This document shows, piece after piece, positions 8,867 to 16,757 of a stretch of DNA of 25,263 nucleotides. Position numbers and translations under genes: made by a program. A model generated the notes under the pieces. That model had not been told where the DNA came from and searched no databases. It saw only the letters and a program-made list of their open reading frames with translations. Positions within the stretch are counted from its first letter, which is position 1. Each line of letters starts with the position of its first letter. The stretch is from Coprobacillus sp. CAG:605 (GTDB taxonomy: Bacteria; Bacillota_I; Bacilli_A; RF39; UBA660): the NCBI GenBank assembly GCA_000433255.1, contig HF998209.1, positions 1-25,263 of the forward strand, read 5' to 3'.

Positions 8867-8897
8867 AAGTAGATACAAACTATCTACTTTTTGTTTT
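8867..8897 (+). terminator. Rho-independent terminator after obg
   Basis: A perfect nine-base stem, AAGTAGATA at 8867-8875 and TATCTACTT at 8881-8889, with loop CAAAC, followed by TTTTGTTTT. Confidence 0.88.
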
Positions 8898-8905
8898 GCT
8901 TCATA

Positions 8906-8934
8906 TTGTAATTTTTATCTATTATTGATATAAT
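8906..8934 (+). promoter_or_regulatory. Promoter for the Tad-like operon
   Basis: TTGTAA at 8906-8911, a 17-base spacer ending in TGA, and a consensus TATAAT at 8929-8934 (extended -10). It is the only clear promoter before the four-gene Tad-like cluster. Confidence 0.7.
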
Positions 8935-8968
8935 TATCTAGAATAGAAGAGTAGCAAAGAGGGATTAT

Positions 8969-9742
8969 ATGGCTAAAAATTTAAAAACAGGAACAAGTAT
9001 CTGCATTACAAGTGCAAAAGGAGGAGTAGGCAAAACTACCACAGTCTTAAACCTTGCTGGTATGTATGAACTAATGCAAAAAAAAGTTCTTTTAATCGAC
9101 TTAGACTTAACCAACGGTGGCATAGCGCTTTCTTTAAACAAGCCCTATGAAAAAAGCATATCCACGCTTTTTCAAGACATCAACAACAACAAGTACGAAG
9201 AACTATCTAGTTACGTAACAAAATACGATGATTATATCGACATCTTACCATGCGCTAAAGACCCTAGAGAAGCTAATAAAATAAATACTTCCCTAATCGA
9301 TGTTATCCTAGATAGAGCGGCTTTCTCCTACGATATTATCCTTATTGATACCACTCATATCTTTAATGATATCAATCTCTATACCTTGGATAAATCTGAC
9401 AAAGTTCTATACTTACTATCCAATGACCCCGTTGATTTAAAAAATATGAAGAACGTTATTGCTATCTTTGAATCTTTAAATATTACTAAGTACAAAGTCT
9501 TATTAAACGACTCCTTTAGTCCTTTCAAAAACTATTTTAGTCTTTACGACATTAAAAATATAATTAAAACTAACATTGATTACTACTTAACAAATCGTTT
9601 CTTCATTCAAAACATCGACAAATATATTATGGACGGTCAAATTCTTACATTAGATAAAAAAATTGCCAAAAGCTACAGTAAAGACTACACCGTCTTAATG
9701 AACATTGCTCTAGACTTAATTGGAGGTGAAGACAATGAGTAA
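8969..9742 (+). CDS. ParA/MinD-family ATPase, TadZ/CpaE-like
   Basis: A 257-residue SIMIBI ATPase. The deviant Walker A KGGVGKTT is at residues 17-24, the Walker A' LLIDLDLTNGG at 41-51, and a Walker B-like IILIDTTH near 123-130. In Tad/Flp pilus clusters the TadZ or CpaE protein of this family positions the assembly machine (family knowledge). That role is inferred here only from the adjacent CpaF-, TadB- and TadC-like genes. It lacks the N-terminal receiver-like domain seen in many CpaE proteins. It is first in the operon; its stop overlaps the next start by eight bases. Confidence 0.8.
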   Translation: MAKNLKTGTSICITSAKGGVGKTTTVLNLAGMYELMQKKVLLIDLDLTNGGIALSLNKPYEKSISTLFQDINNNKYEELSSYVTKYDDYIDILPCAKDPREANKINTSLIDVILDRAAFSYDIILIDTTHIFNDINLYTLDKSDKVLYLLSNDPVDLKNMKNVIAIFESLNITKYKVLLNDSFSPFKNYFSLYDIKNIIKTNIDYYLTNRFFIQNIDKYIMDGQILTLDKKIAKSYSKDYTVLMNIALDLIGGEDNE

Positions 9743-10967
9743 ATCCTTAGTAAGTGCATTCCATATCAAACCTAATAATAACCTTGTTTTAAATGATTAT
9801 GATATCTTCCAAGATAAAGAATTATTAGAAAACTTAAAAGACAAAATTATCGAACGTGTTTCAGACTTAAAAGACGAGACTTCTATTACTAGTGATTTAA
9901 TTTTACAAAGTATTGATTATAATACTAAAGATTTAAATCTTTCTAATGCCGAGAAAACTTATCTTTATAACTTAGCGGATAATGAGATTAACGGCTATGG
10001 CCCATTAACTGAGATAATGAAAGATAATGCCGTTAAAACGATCATGGTTAATTCACCCAACGACGTCTACATCGAAACAGAAGCTGGTTATATCAAAGAA
10101 AATAATATTTCTTTTATAAACGATGAGCATATTGTTAAAACAATCAAGAAACTAATTGAGCCCTTAAATATCGAATTAAATTCTAGTCTTTTAAATACTA
10201 AGTTAAAAGATGGTAGCAAACTAAGTGCTATCTTACCACCTTTAACCATTAACCCCGTTCTAATGATTAAAAAATATAACCATGATATTGCCTCATTAGA
10301 AGATTTAATTCGTCTAGGTACCATTACACCTTATATGGCTACATACCTAGATACAGCAATTAAAGCTAATCTTAACATCCTAACAGTAGGGTTTGATGAA
10401 ACCGGTAAATCCATATTTATAGATGCTCTAAGTAACTCCATTGATAATACTTCCCGCGTTGTAGTTATCGACCCTAATAACAACCTAAACATTCCTAAAG
10501 AACATCTAATAACTCTAAGTAATGAAGAAAAATATAACATGATAGACATCGCATCCGGCCTAAACGCAAATTACATTCTAATAAGTGATGTTACGAAAGA
10601 TAACTTACTTGATACTTTAAATCTTATGAATACCAAGAAGGGTATTATAGCTAGTATCAATATGGCTCCTTCTAATATCTTAGAAAACTTAGAATCTAAA
10701 ATAGTCTTTGCGTCAAAAAATATGGAAACAAGTAAAATATTATCTTACTTAAAAAACTCTATTGACTTAGTTGTCATCTTAGATAAAACTAACGATAACA
10801 AACGCAAAGTAATAAATATCTTAGAATTTGATAACAACGAATTAAAACCAATATTCACTTATCAAAATGACGAATTTAGTTTTAATCCTAGACAATCTAA
10901 TAATTATAAACTAATGAAACAAAAAGGTTATAACGAACTAGATGAAATCTTTAAGGAGTTGTCTTAA
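9735..10967 (+). CDS. CpaF/TadA-like secretion ATPase with degenerate catalytic motifs
   Basis: A 410-residue PilT/VirB11-type ATPase, the motor class of Tad pili. I chose ATG 9735 because GGAGGTGA sits five bases before it; a TTG at 9720 would add five residues. The CpaF-type N-terminus is clear: ADNEINGYGPLTEIMKD at 81-97, TIMVNSPNDVYIE at 102-114, TKLKDGSKLSAILPPL at 155-170. Walker A is GFDETGKS at 219-226. Beyond it the usual motifs are changed: the RxxPDRIIVGEVRG region reads ASGLNANYILISDVTKD (273-289), and the His-box STIHAN reads ASINMA (306-311), so the catalytic Glu is Asp at best and the His is gone. It may be a weak or structural motor. Its stop and the next start overlap (TAATG). 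Confidence 0.8.
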   Translation: MSKSLVSAFHIKPNNNLVLNDYDIFQDKELLENLKDKIIERVSDLKDETSITSDLILQSIDYNTKDLNLSNAEKTYLYNLADNEINGYGPLTEIMKDNAVKTIMVNSPNDVYIETEAGYIKENNISFINDEHIVKTIKKLIEPLNIELNSSLLNTKLKDGSKLSAILPPLTINPVLMIKKYNHDIASLEDLIRLGTITPYMATYLDTAIKANLNILTVGFDETGKSIFIDALSNSIDNTSRVVVIDPNNNLNIPKEHLITLSNEEKYNMIDIASGLNANYILISDVTKDNLLDTLNLMNTKKGIIASINMAPSNILENLESKIVFASKNMETSKILSYLKNSIDLVVILDKTNDNKRKVINILEFDNNELKPIFTYQNDEFSFNPRQSNNYKLMKQKGYNELDEIFKELS

Positions 10968-11959
10968 TGAAATCAGAAAACTTACAAGTATTTCTCTTTA
11001 TCCTAGGACTAATCTTGATTTTATACGTCTTAAAACTATTTAAAACAATGAAAAAAGAACGTCGTCTAGATAACTTTTCCCTAGATAATACCGAGTATAA
11101 AAAGTCTATTCTTACTAATATTAACCTAACTTGGTGGCATATTATTAATAAATTAAGTTATGGCTTAGAAAAGAATAAACTAATCTTAAAACTCTCTAAG
11201 AAATATGATAAATATATTTTAAATATTGAAACTAAGTATAAAAAGAATACTGATTATTTTACCATTAAACTTCTTATCGTCATTATAACTATTGCTATGT
11301 ATATTATTGGTATGGTCTTCTTCTATATAACTCCAAGACTAGAAACCTTCATACTATGTTTAGTTCTAAGTTATATCATTCCTGACTTACTATGGCAATA
11401 TCAATATCAAAAAAAAGTAAACAAAGTAAATAAAGAATTATATATTTTTATCAAATATCTTTATAATATGATAAAACAAGGTAATAACTTAAATGAATCT
11501 CTTCGTTTTAGTATTAAATCCTTAGAAAACCCTATCAAAGACGAAGCTGAAAAAATACTAAGTGATTTAGAGTATGGCCTTTCTCTAACCCAAAGTTTCA
11601 AAAGATTTTTTGAGCGTAGTAAACTAAAAAAAGTTGAATCCATTTATAAAACTCTTGTTCTTGGAGATAAACTAAATCTAAGTTTAAAAGAATCTCTAAG
11701 TAACATCTATAACTCTATGACTATACAAAATCGTAAAGAAGAAGAGTTTAATACTATAACAAGTCTATATCACTATATATTCCTAGTAGCCATAATAACA
11801 CCCGCTATCGTCTACTTCTTTGGTATAACCATAAAATTAGAATACTTTACCAAGTTATTTAATAGTATTTATGGTTACTTAGTCTTACTCTTAATAATCA
11901 TAATCTATACAATATATATTTACATCATGAATAACTTACTGGAGGACTACCATGAATAA
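10967..11959 (+). CDS. TadB-like inner-membrane platform protein (T2SSF domain)
   Basis: A 330-residue membrane protein with hydrophobic segments at about 5-24, 100-121, 126-144, 268-288 and 301-321. Between the second and third groups lies a soluble helical domain (about 150-262) with KELYIFIKYLYNMIKQGNNLNESL and LSDLEYGLSLTQSFKRF, the repeat pattern of the T2SSF/GspF family as found in TadB. TadB pairs with TadC to form the platform on which the ATPase acts (family knowledge). AAGGAG lies just before the start. The gene overlaps both neighbours, which fits a complex made in fixed ratio. Confidence 0.75.
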   Translation: MKSENLQVFLFILGLILILYVLKLFKTMKKERRLDNFSLDNTEYKKSILTNINLTWWHIINKLSYGLEKNKLILKLSKKYDKYILNIETKYKKNTDYFTIKLLIVIITIAMYIIGMVFFYITPRLETFILCLVLSYIIPDLLWQYQYQKKVNKVNKELYIFIKYLYNMIKQGNNLNESLRFSIKSLENPIKDEAEKILSDLEYGLSLTQSFKRFFERSKLKKVESIYKTLVLGDKLNLSLKESLSNIYNSMTIQNRKEEEFNTITSLYHYIFLVAIITPAIVYFFGITIKLEYFTKLFNSIYGYLVLLLIIIIYTIYIYIMNNLLEDYHE

Positions 11960-12617
11960 AGTTGTAACAAGAATATATCCTGAATCAGTAATAAAAAAAT
12001 ATCAATCTAAAATAAATACCCTAGGTTCTAGTACTATTATTGATGTATATACCTTTCTTTTATCTAGATTACTATTAGAAATAATATTATTTATCTTACT
12101 AGTATTAATCCCTAAGTATGGTCTAATTATATCAACTATTACAGTTATATTTATTCACTTCTTATATGAAGATATCTTAATTACTTCTAAAATAATGAAT
12201 AGAGAAGAAAGACTTGATAAAGATGCTTTAGAATTTTTTAATCTTCTTTCTTTAGGATTAAAATCTAACGCTAGTATTTATAATGTTTTTCTAACTACTT
12301 CAAAAGTATGTAATAATACTTTAAGTAAAGAATTCTTAGAAGGATTAAAAAAAGATAATATGGAAGTATGTTATACTTATGTTTATAATCATATACCTAA
12401 TCAAGATTTAAAAACATACTTAGAAGAAATGAAATTAACTAAAGATAAAGAAGACTTATCTAAAGTAGTAACTAATCTAAACCAAGTATTAAGTGCTAAA
12501 AAAGATACTAAAGAGCAAAATTTCTTAAATAAATTGCCTTTGAAAGCTATAACTAGTACGATTATTTATCTAGCTTTAGTATTACTACTTTTACTACTAG
12601 CACCTAAATTTTTATAG
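11952..12617 (+). CDS. TadC-like membrane platform protein (T2SSF-like)
   Basis: A 221-residue protein with membrane segments at about 38-53, 57-72 and 202-219. Between them is a helical domain with LDKDALEFFNLLSLGLKSNASIYNVFL at 88-114, resembling the T2SSF module of TadC. It is short for TadC, and I rely partly on its place after the TadB-like gene. GGAGG precedes the start and the start overlaps the previous stop by eight bases. It ends the operon: its stop codon sits in a terminator stem, and no pilin, TadE/F or prepilin peptidase gene follows. Confidence 0.65.
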   Translation: MNKVVTRIYPESVIKKYQSKINTLGSSTIIDVYTFLLSRLLLEIILFILLVLIPKYGLIISTITVIFIHFLYEDILITSKIMNREERLDKDALEFFNLLSLGLKSNASIYNVFLTTSKVCNNTLSKEFLEGLKKDNMEVCYTYVYNHIPNQDLKTYLEEMKLTKDKEDLSKVVTNLNQVLSAKKDTKEQNFLNKLPLKAITSTIIYLALVLLLLLLAPKFL

Positions 12618-12642
12618 ATATACCAACACTATATCTTTTTTT
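12616..12642 (+). terminator. Rho-independent terminator after the Tad-like operon
   Basis: AGATATA at 12616-12622 and TATATCT at 12630-12636 flank a seven-base loop, followed by seven T. The left arm overlaps the tadC-like stop codon. Confidence 0.75.
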
Positions 12643-12669
12643 CTTGGGTGATTATGTGAAATGAATGTA

Positions 12670-12687
12670 ATAAAATCTATTAAAATA
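12670..12687 (+). promoter_or_regulatory. Shared upstream box, copy 1
   Basis: ATAAAATCTATTAAAATA occurs here and, identically, at 16908-16925. In both places it ends 36 bases before the start codon of a paralogous gene. It contains TAAAAT twice, ten bases apart. Neither copy has a convincing -35/-10 pair around it, so it may be part of an unusual promoter or a protein-binding site. Confidence 0.45.
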
Positions 12688-12723
12688 GTCAAAAATATGT
12701 TACCATGTATATGGTGATAATAT

Positions 12724-14718
12724 ATGAATGATTTTACATTCTTAACTAATGAACAAATCTTTGGCAGTAAGCTCATTGGCACTAACCTTTATGGCCATAA
12801 ACTCTTTGGCCATAAACAATTAGAAATTCTAAAAAAATATGGAAAATGTGCTGCTATAACTGACTTTTCTATTTTATTAGGCGGTTATGTGTCGTCGAGG
12901 GAATTTACTAGTGAAGGAAACGCCTTAAAAGACAGAGCTGGCCTTTGGTGGACAAAATCAAAAGCAAACATAATGGACAAATATTCCAATTGTGTAAGCA
13001 GTGTTTTTGGCCATGATATCTTTTTTTCTACTGTTCTAAATTGTGATTCTGGCGCTCGTCCAGCTTTAGCATATTCTTCAATCAAGTCAATCTCTTCAAA
13101 CGAAGTGGTGAATTCCATTGGAATTAAAGAAATTGAATATGGCGAATATCCCCAAACAGTTGTTGAAGAAGACTATTCTAATGAATTAGAAAAGGCATAC
13201 AATAATGGTAGTATAAGATACACTGGTAAAAAATATACAACAGATTCCGAAAGATTCAGTGATAAAGGTTTTAGCCCTAGAACTCATATTGAATATGAAT
13301 ATAAAGGAAACAAATATATTCGTTTTGTTGGCGATAAAGCCGGTGAAGGTGAAGTCTTGTCTGATGGTAGAAAAATTGCAAGCGATAATATATATTGGGT
13401 ACGTGTTGAGCCAATAGTCTGGTTAGTAGATGAAAAAGCAGACATAGCCCTTTCAAAGAAGATTATTTTTTCTGGAGTGCAATTTTTAGAGAACATATCT
13501 AAGAAATATACAGGTGATTTTGCCAACACAGATATAAAAAAATTTATGAATATATATTTTTCAAAAAATATAGTAAGTAGCAGAGTAGATTTAAAAAATA
13601 CATCAGCAGAACAACTTGAAAGCTATGAAGAACCAAAGTTAATAAGAAAACAAAATCCTTATGAATTTAATTTTAATAAAGTATCAGAAGAAGAAATAAT
13701 AAGAGGGGCAGTAGAAAGCGATGTGGCAGTATTCTTACATGGCAAATCCAGTGATGGCAAATCAGCCAGAGTAAAGCAATTAGATCCTGATTGTGAAATA
13801 ATATATATGCGAAATGCTACTCCTGATAGCTTAAATGGTAAAAGTGTATATAATTCCACAACGGGAGAAATGATTGATGTACCACCAACATGGTATTCAA
13901 AAGTAAAAACAAAATGCGAAGCTGAGCCAGATAAAATTCACATCATATTCTTTGATGAACTTACTAATGCTCTTCCTTCAATACAGGGGATGGCATTCAA
14001 TATAGTATTAGATGGTGAAGTTAATGGTAAATGGAAGCTACCACCAAATGCAAGAATAGTAGCAGCTGGCAATGATTTAAATGATTCCTTAGCTGCTAAT
14101 CAAATGGCTGAACCATTGTTTAACAGATTTGCTCACGTTTATATTAATACTACAGTAGATAGCTGGTTAAAATGGGCATCTACACCTAAAGAAAAATATG
14201 AAAGGTTAGATTATAAAGACGAAGAACTAGAAGCAAAAATCCATCCTTCTGTATATGCTTACATAGCATATAAGTCTTATAGTGGCCATGATGTTTTGAG
14301 AACACCATATACGGGAGACAAACCTAATGCCGATCCAAGAAAATGGGAAATGGCATCTAAAATACTTTACAAAACCAAACAACCAGAAATGTTAAGAGCC
14401 TTAATAGGCGAAGATTTAGCAAAAGACTTTACGGCTTTTGCAAGACAGCAGGTAATAAGTGTTGAAGATGTAATTAATCATAATTATTCAAGTAACGATT
14501 TAGAAATGGATATATCAGAAAAATTTGCCACCGCAGTTGGCTTATCATCTGTTGATGATGAACATTTTGAAATAGTAAGAGATTTTATGAAACAAGTTGG
14601 AGCCGAACCAAGAGCGGCATTTGAATCTATGTGGTCTCATGGAGACGAAAGAAGACTAGAGCATCTTGCCGAAGTGCAAATGGCTGATAATTTATCACAA
14701 GGAGAAATAAGAAGATGA
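12724..14718 (+). CDS. MoxR-type AAA+ ATPase with N-terminal DUF6273-like sensor domain
   Basis: A 664-residue two-part protein. Residues 1-300 form a domain shared with the gene at 16962. It has GLWWTKS at 73-79, GARPAL at 110-115, EYGEYPQT at 138-145 and WVRVEPIVWLVDEKADIALSKK at 225-246. These resemble halves of the DUF6273 (formylglycine-enzyme/C-type-lectin-like) fold. Residues 320-664 are a MoxR-type AAA+ module: Walker A GKSSDGKS at 340-347, VPPTWY at 386-391, Walker B IIFFDE with D411 and E412, sensor-1 AAGND at 447-451, and a likely arginine finger R468 in EPLFNRF. MoxR ATPases typically act as chaperones with VWA-domain partners; such a partner is encoded two genes on. GGTGAT precedes the start, and the stop overlaps the next gene (ATGA). 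The sensor role is inference; no signal peptide or membrane segment is seen. Confidence 0.8.
   Translation: MNDFTFLTNEQIFGSKLIGTNLYGHKLFGHKQLEILKKYGKCAAITDFSILLGGYVSSREFTSEGNALKDRAGLWWTKSKANIMDKYSNCVSSVFGHDIFFSTVLNCDSGARPALAYSSIKSISSNEVVNSIGIKEIEYGEYPQTVVEEDYSNELEKAYNNGSIRYTGKKYTTDSERFSDKGFSPRTHIEYEYKGNKYIRFVGDKAGEGEVLSDGRKIASDNIYWVRVEPIVWLVDEKADIALSKKIIFSGVQFLENISKKYTGDFANTDIKKFMNIYFSKNIVSSRVDLKNTSAEQLESYEEPKLIRKQNPYEFNFNKVSEEEIIRGAVESDVAVFLHGKSSDGKSARVKQLDPDCEIIYMRNATPDSLNGKSVYNSTTGEMIDVPPTWYSKVKTKCEAEPDKIHIIFFDELTNALPSIQGMAFNIVLDGEVNGKWKLPPNARIVAAGNDLNDSLAANQMAEPLFNRFAHVYINTTVDSWLKWASTPKEKYERLDYKDEELEAKIHPSVYAYIAYKSYSGHDVLRTPYTGDKPNADPRKWEMASKILYKTKQPEMLRALIGEDLAKDFTAFARQQVISVEDVINHNYSSNDLEMDISEKFATAVGLSSVDDEHFEIVRDFMKQVGAEPRAAFESMWSHGDERRLEHLAEVQMADNLSQGEIRR
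12787..12816 (+). repeat. Tandem 15-base in-frame repeat
   Basis: Two near-identical 15-base units, differing at two positions, encode LYGHK and LFGHK at residues 22-31 of the ATPase. The second paralogue (16962) lacks this stretch, so it is an expansion in this copy. Confidence 0.7.
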
Positions 14719-15116
14719 ATAAAGAAAGATTAAATTTATTAGAAAATTATATTAAATCTGGAGTATCTCCAGTACTAATTAAAAATATACCATCCAGTGC
14801 TTTTAATAATTCAGTTATTATAAAATCAAATATTGATAGATCTGAATTAAATGGCCATTATGAAAATACTGAATTTTGTCCTCCACAGTGGTACAAAGAA
14901 TTATTAGCTAAAAGTAAAGCAAGTATTGCTGGTTTAGTAATTGAAAATATAAATGAAATAAAGTTAGAAGACCAAACTAAATTTATTGAGATACTTAAAT
15001 ATAAAAAAGTTAGTACATTTGAATTGCCTAAAAATTGTTTAGTTATTGTTACCTGTTCTGATTTAACTACTAATAAAATAAATGAAGAAGTATACTCATT
15101 ATTGGCCCAAATTTAA
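14715..15116 (+). CDS. Degenerate AAA+ (pseudo-ATPase) paralogue of the upstream ATPase
   Basis: A 133-residue protein with no obvious family at first sight, but it lines up with the core of the preceding ATPase. ELNGHYENTEFCPPQWY (44-60) matches SLNG...VPPTWY; GLVIENINEI (73-82) matches the Walker B strand IIFFDELTNA; VSTFELPKNCLVIVTCSDL (99-117) matches VNGKWKLPPNARIVAAGNDL. The nucleotide-binding residues are lost: the Walker A region reads KNIPSSAFNNS (no GK), and the Walker B Asp-Glu is Glu-Asn. The protein stops soon after the sensor-1 strand, with no lid domain. It therefore looks like a structural or regulatory subunit that may join the ATPase ring. The ATGA overlap with the ATPase gene and the nine-base gap to the next gene show a tightly coupled operon. 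Confidence 0.65.
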   Translation: MNKERLNLLENYIKSGVSPVLIKNIPSSAFNNSVIIKSNIDRSELNGHYENTEFCPPQWYKELLAKSKASIAGLVIENINEIKLEDQTKFIEILKYKKVSTFELPKNCLVIVTCSDLTTNKINEEVYSLLAQI

Positions 15117-15125
15117 GGAAAATTT

Positions 15126-16562
15126 ATGAATTTAGAATCTATTAAAAGAAGACTATTAGTTAAATATCCTTTCTTTGGAAGTGTAGTAGCTAGTTCTAAT
15201 TTTATTGCTGAAAAATCAGTAAGAACAGCAGAAACAGATGGCCAAAATATTTATTATAACCCTGATTTTATTGAATCTGTTACAAATGATCAACAAACGT
15301 TTATTTTTGCCCACGAAATATGCCATATAGCATTTGATCACATTTATAGGAGTGAAGGTAAAGATGAAAAATTATGGAACATAGCAACAGACGCAGTTAT
15401 AAATGCTTTTCTAAAGCAAGATAAATTACCTATGGTAGAAGGTGTAATTGATATACCAGAAGCAATTAATTTTGATGCTGAAGAAATGTACAAAAAACTT
15501 CTAAGTGAAAAGAATCAGCAAAGCAATCAATCACAAAATGGTAACTCTCAAAAACAAGAAGGAAATCAAAGCAACGGAGGGTCATCTAAAACTTCAAACA
15601 AAGAAGAAAAACAGCAAGATGTTGGACATGATACCCATTCTATGTGGACTAAAGCCGTAGAAAAAAAGCATCAAGAAGATCAACAATTACAATCTGAATT
15701 AAAACAATTTAACGGCAAAGTTAAAGATAAACGAGATGCGTTAGATAAATTACGTAAATTGTTTGATAAGAAAAAAATAATCCCAAAAACAGTCCCAGAA
15801 TCATGTGAAAAACGAAATAAAGAACAAGAAAACAAAACCAATGAAGAAATTAAAAAGTTAACAAAAATAGGCGAAAAAGAAGCATTTAAGCAAAATGAAA
15901 TAGAAAGAAAAAAACAACTAGAAGAATTAAGAAAAGCATTAGCTAGTCAATCACATGGCTATGGAAACGTTCCAAATAGCGAAATAAGAAATATAACAAA
16001 CATCGGTATATCTAAACCACTTATTGATTGGAGAAGATTGTTAAAAGAAGCCGTTAAATATGACATTGATTGGTCATATCAAAATGCTGAAATAGAAAAT
16101 GGGGTAGTAACAGCACATTTAGAAGAAATACCCCGTCCAGCAACAGAAATTATTTTAGATACTAGTGGTTCTATAGATGAAACGTTACTTAGAAACTTTT
16201 TACGAGAATGTAAAAATATATTACAAACATCTAAAGTTAAAGTTGGATGCTTTGATACAAAATTTTATGGCTTTACTGAAATTAAAAATGTATCTGATAT
16301 TGATAACATGCCGTTTTATGGAGGCGGCGGAACAGACTTTGAAGTTGCTGTTAAGGCATTTACAAGAAGAGTTGAAAATAAGATAATTTTTACTGATGGA
16401 GATGCAGATATGCCAAGTATACCAATGGATGCAATATGGATAGTTTTTGGTGAAACAGAGATTAAGCCACTAGGTGGCAAAGTGATTTATATAGACGATG
16501 AACAACTTGAAAGACTATATAATTATGAAATGACTACTGAGTCAAAAGGAAGGTCAAGATAA
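15126..16562 (+). CDS. DUF2201-type protein: zincin motif plus VWA-like domain
   Basis: A 478-residue protein. The N-terminal domain (1-130) has HEICHIAFDH at 63-72, a zinc-protease-like HExxH with a further His72, then WNIATDAVIN at 84-93, as in the putative metallopeptidase domain of DUF2201 proteins. Residues 130-165 are Gln/Asn/Ser-rich and likely disordered. About 175-275 is highly charged and probably coiled coil. The C-terminal part (about 335-460) is a VWA-like domain with a MIDAS motif DTSGS at 345-349, T403 in GGGGTD, and FTDGD at 422-426. Pairs of MoxR ATPase and VWA protein are a known partnership (RavA-ViaA, CbbQ-CbbO). Whether the zincin is an active protease is unknown. AAGGA precedes the start; it ends the three-gene operon. 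Confidence 0.82.
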   Translation: MNLESIKRRLLVKYPFFGSVVASSNFIAEKSVRTAETDGQNIYYNPDFIESVTNDQQTFIFAHEICHIAFDHIYRSEGKDEKLWNIATDAVINAFLKQDKLPMVEGVIDIPEAINFDAEEMYKKLLSEKNQQSNQSQNGNSQKQEGNQSNGGSSKTSNKEEKQQDVGHDTHSMWTKAVEKKHQEDQQLQSELKQFNGKVKDKRDALDKLRKLFDKKKIIPKTVPESCEKRNKEQENKTNEEIKKLTKIGEKEAFKQNEIERKKQLEELRKALASQSHGYGNVPNSEIRNITNIGISKPLIDWRRLLKEAVKYDIDWSYQNAEIENGVVTAHLEEIPRPATEIILDTSGSIDETLLRNFLRECKNILQTSKVKVGCFDTKFYGFTEIKNVSDIDNMPFYGGGGTDFEVAVKAFTRRVENKIIFTDGDADMPSIPMDAIWIVFGETEIKPLGGKVIYIDDEQLERLYNYEMTTESKGRSR

Positions 16563-16757
16563 AGAAAGATTTAGAAACAATTTCAAATTTTTTTGATTTT
16601 CTTTTATATTATGCCTTTCCAAATTTAGTTTTCATATAAAATATAGCAATTATTTGCTAATAAAGTTCAAGTATTAATAAACTATTCTAAAAATTTAGTT
16701 GTATATAAGAATTAATTATTCCTTAATTATTATTTGAATTTATACTATTATTCATAT

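Noticed and set aside
16177..16386. Open frame inside the VWA region of the zincin-VWA gene
   Set aside because: It lies wholly within a well-supported gene in another phase and has no recognisable product.
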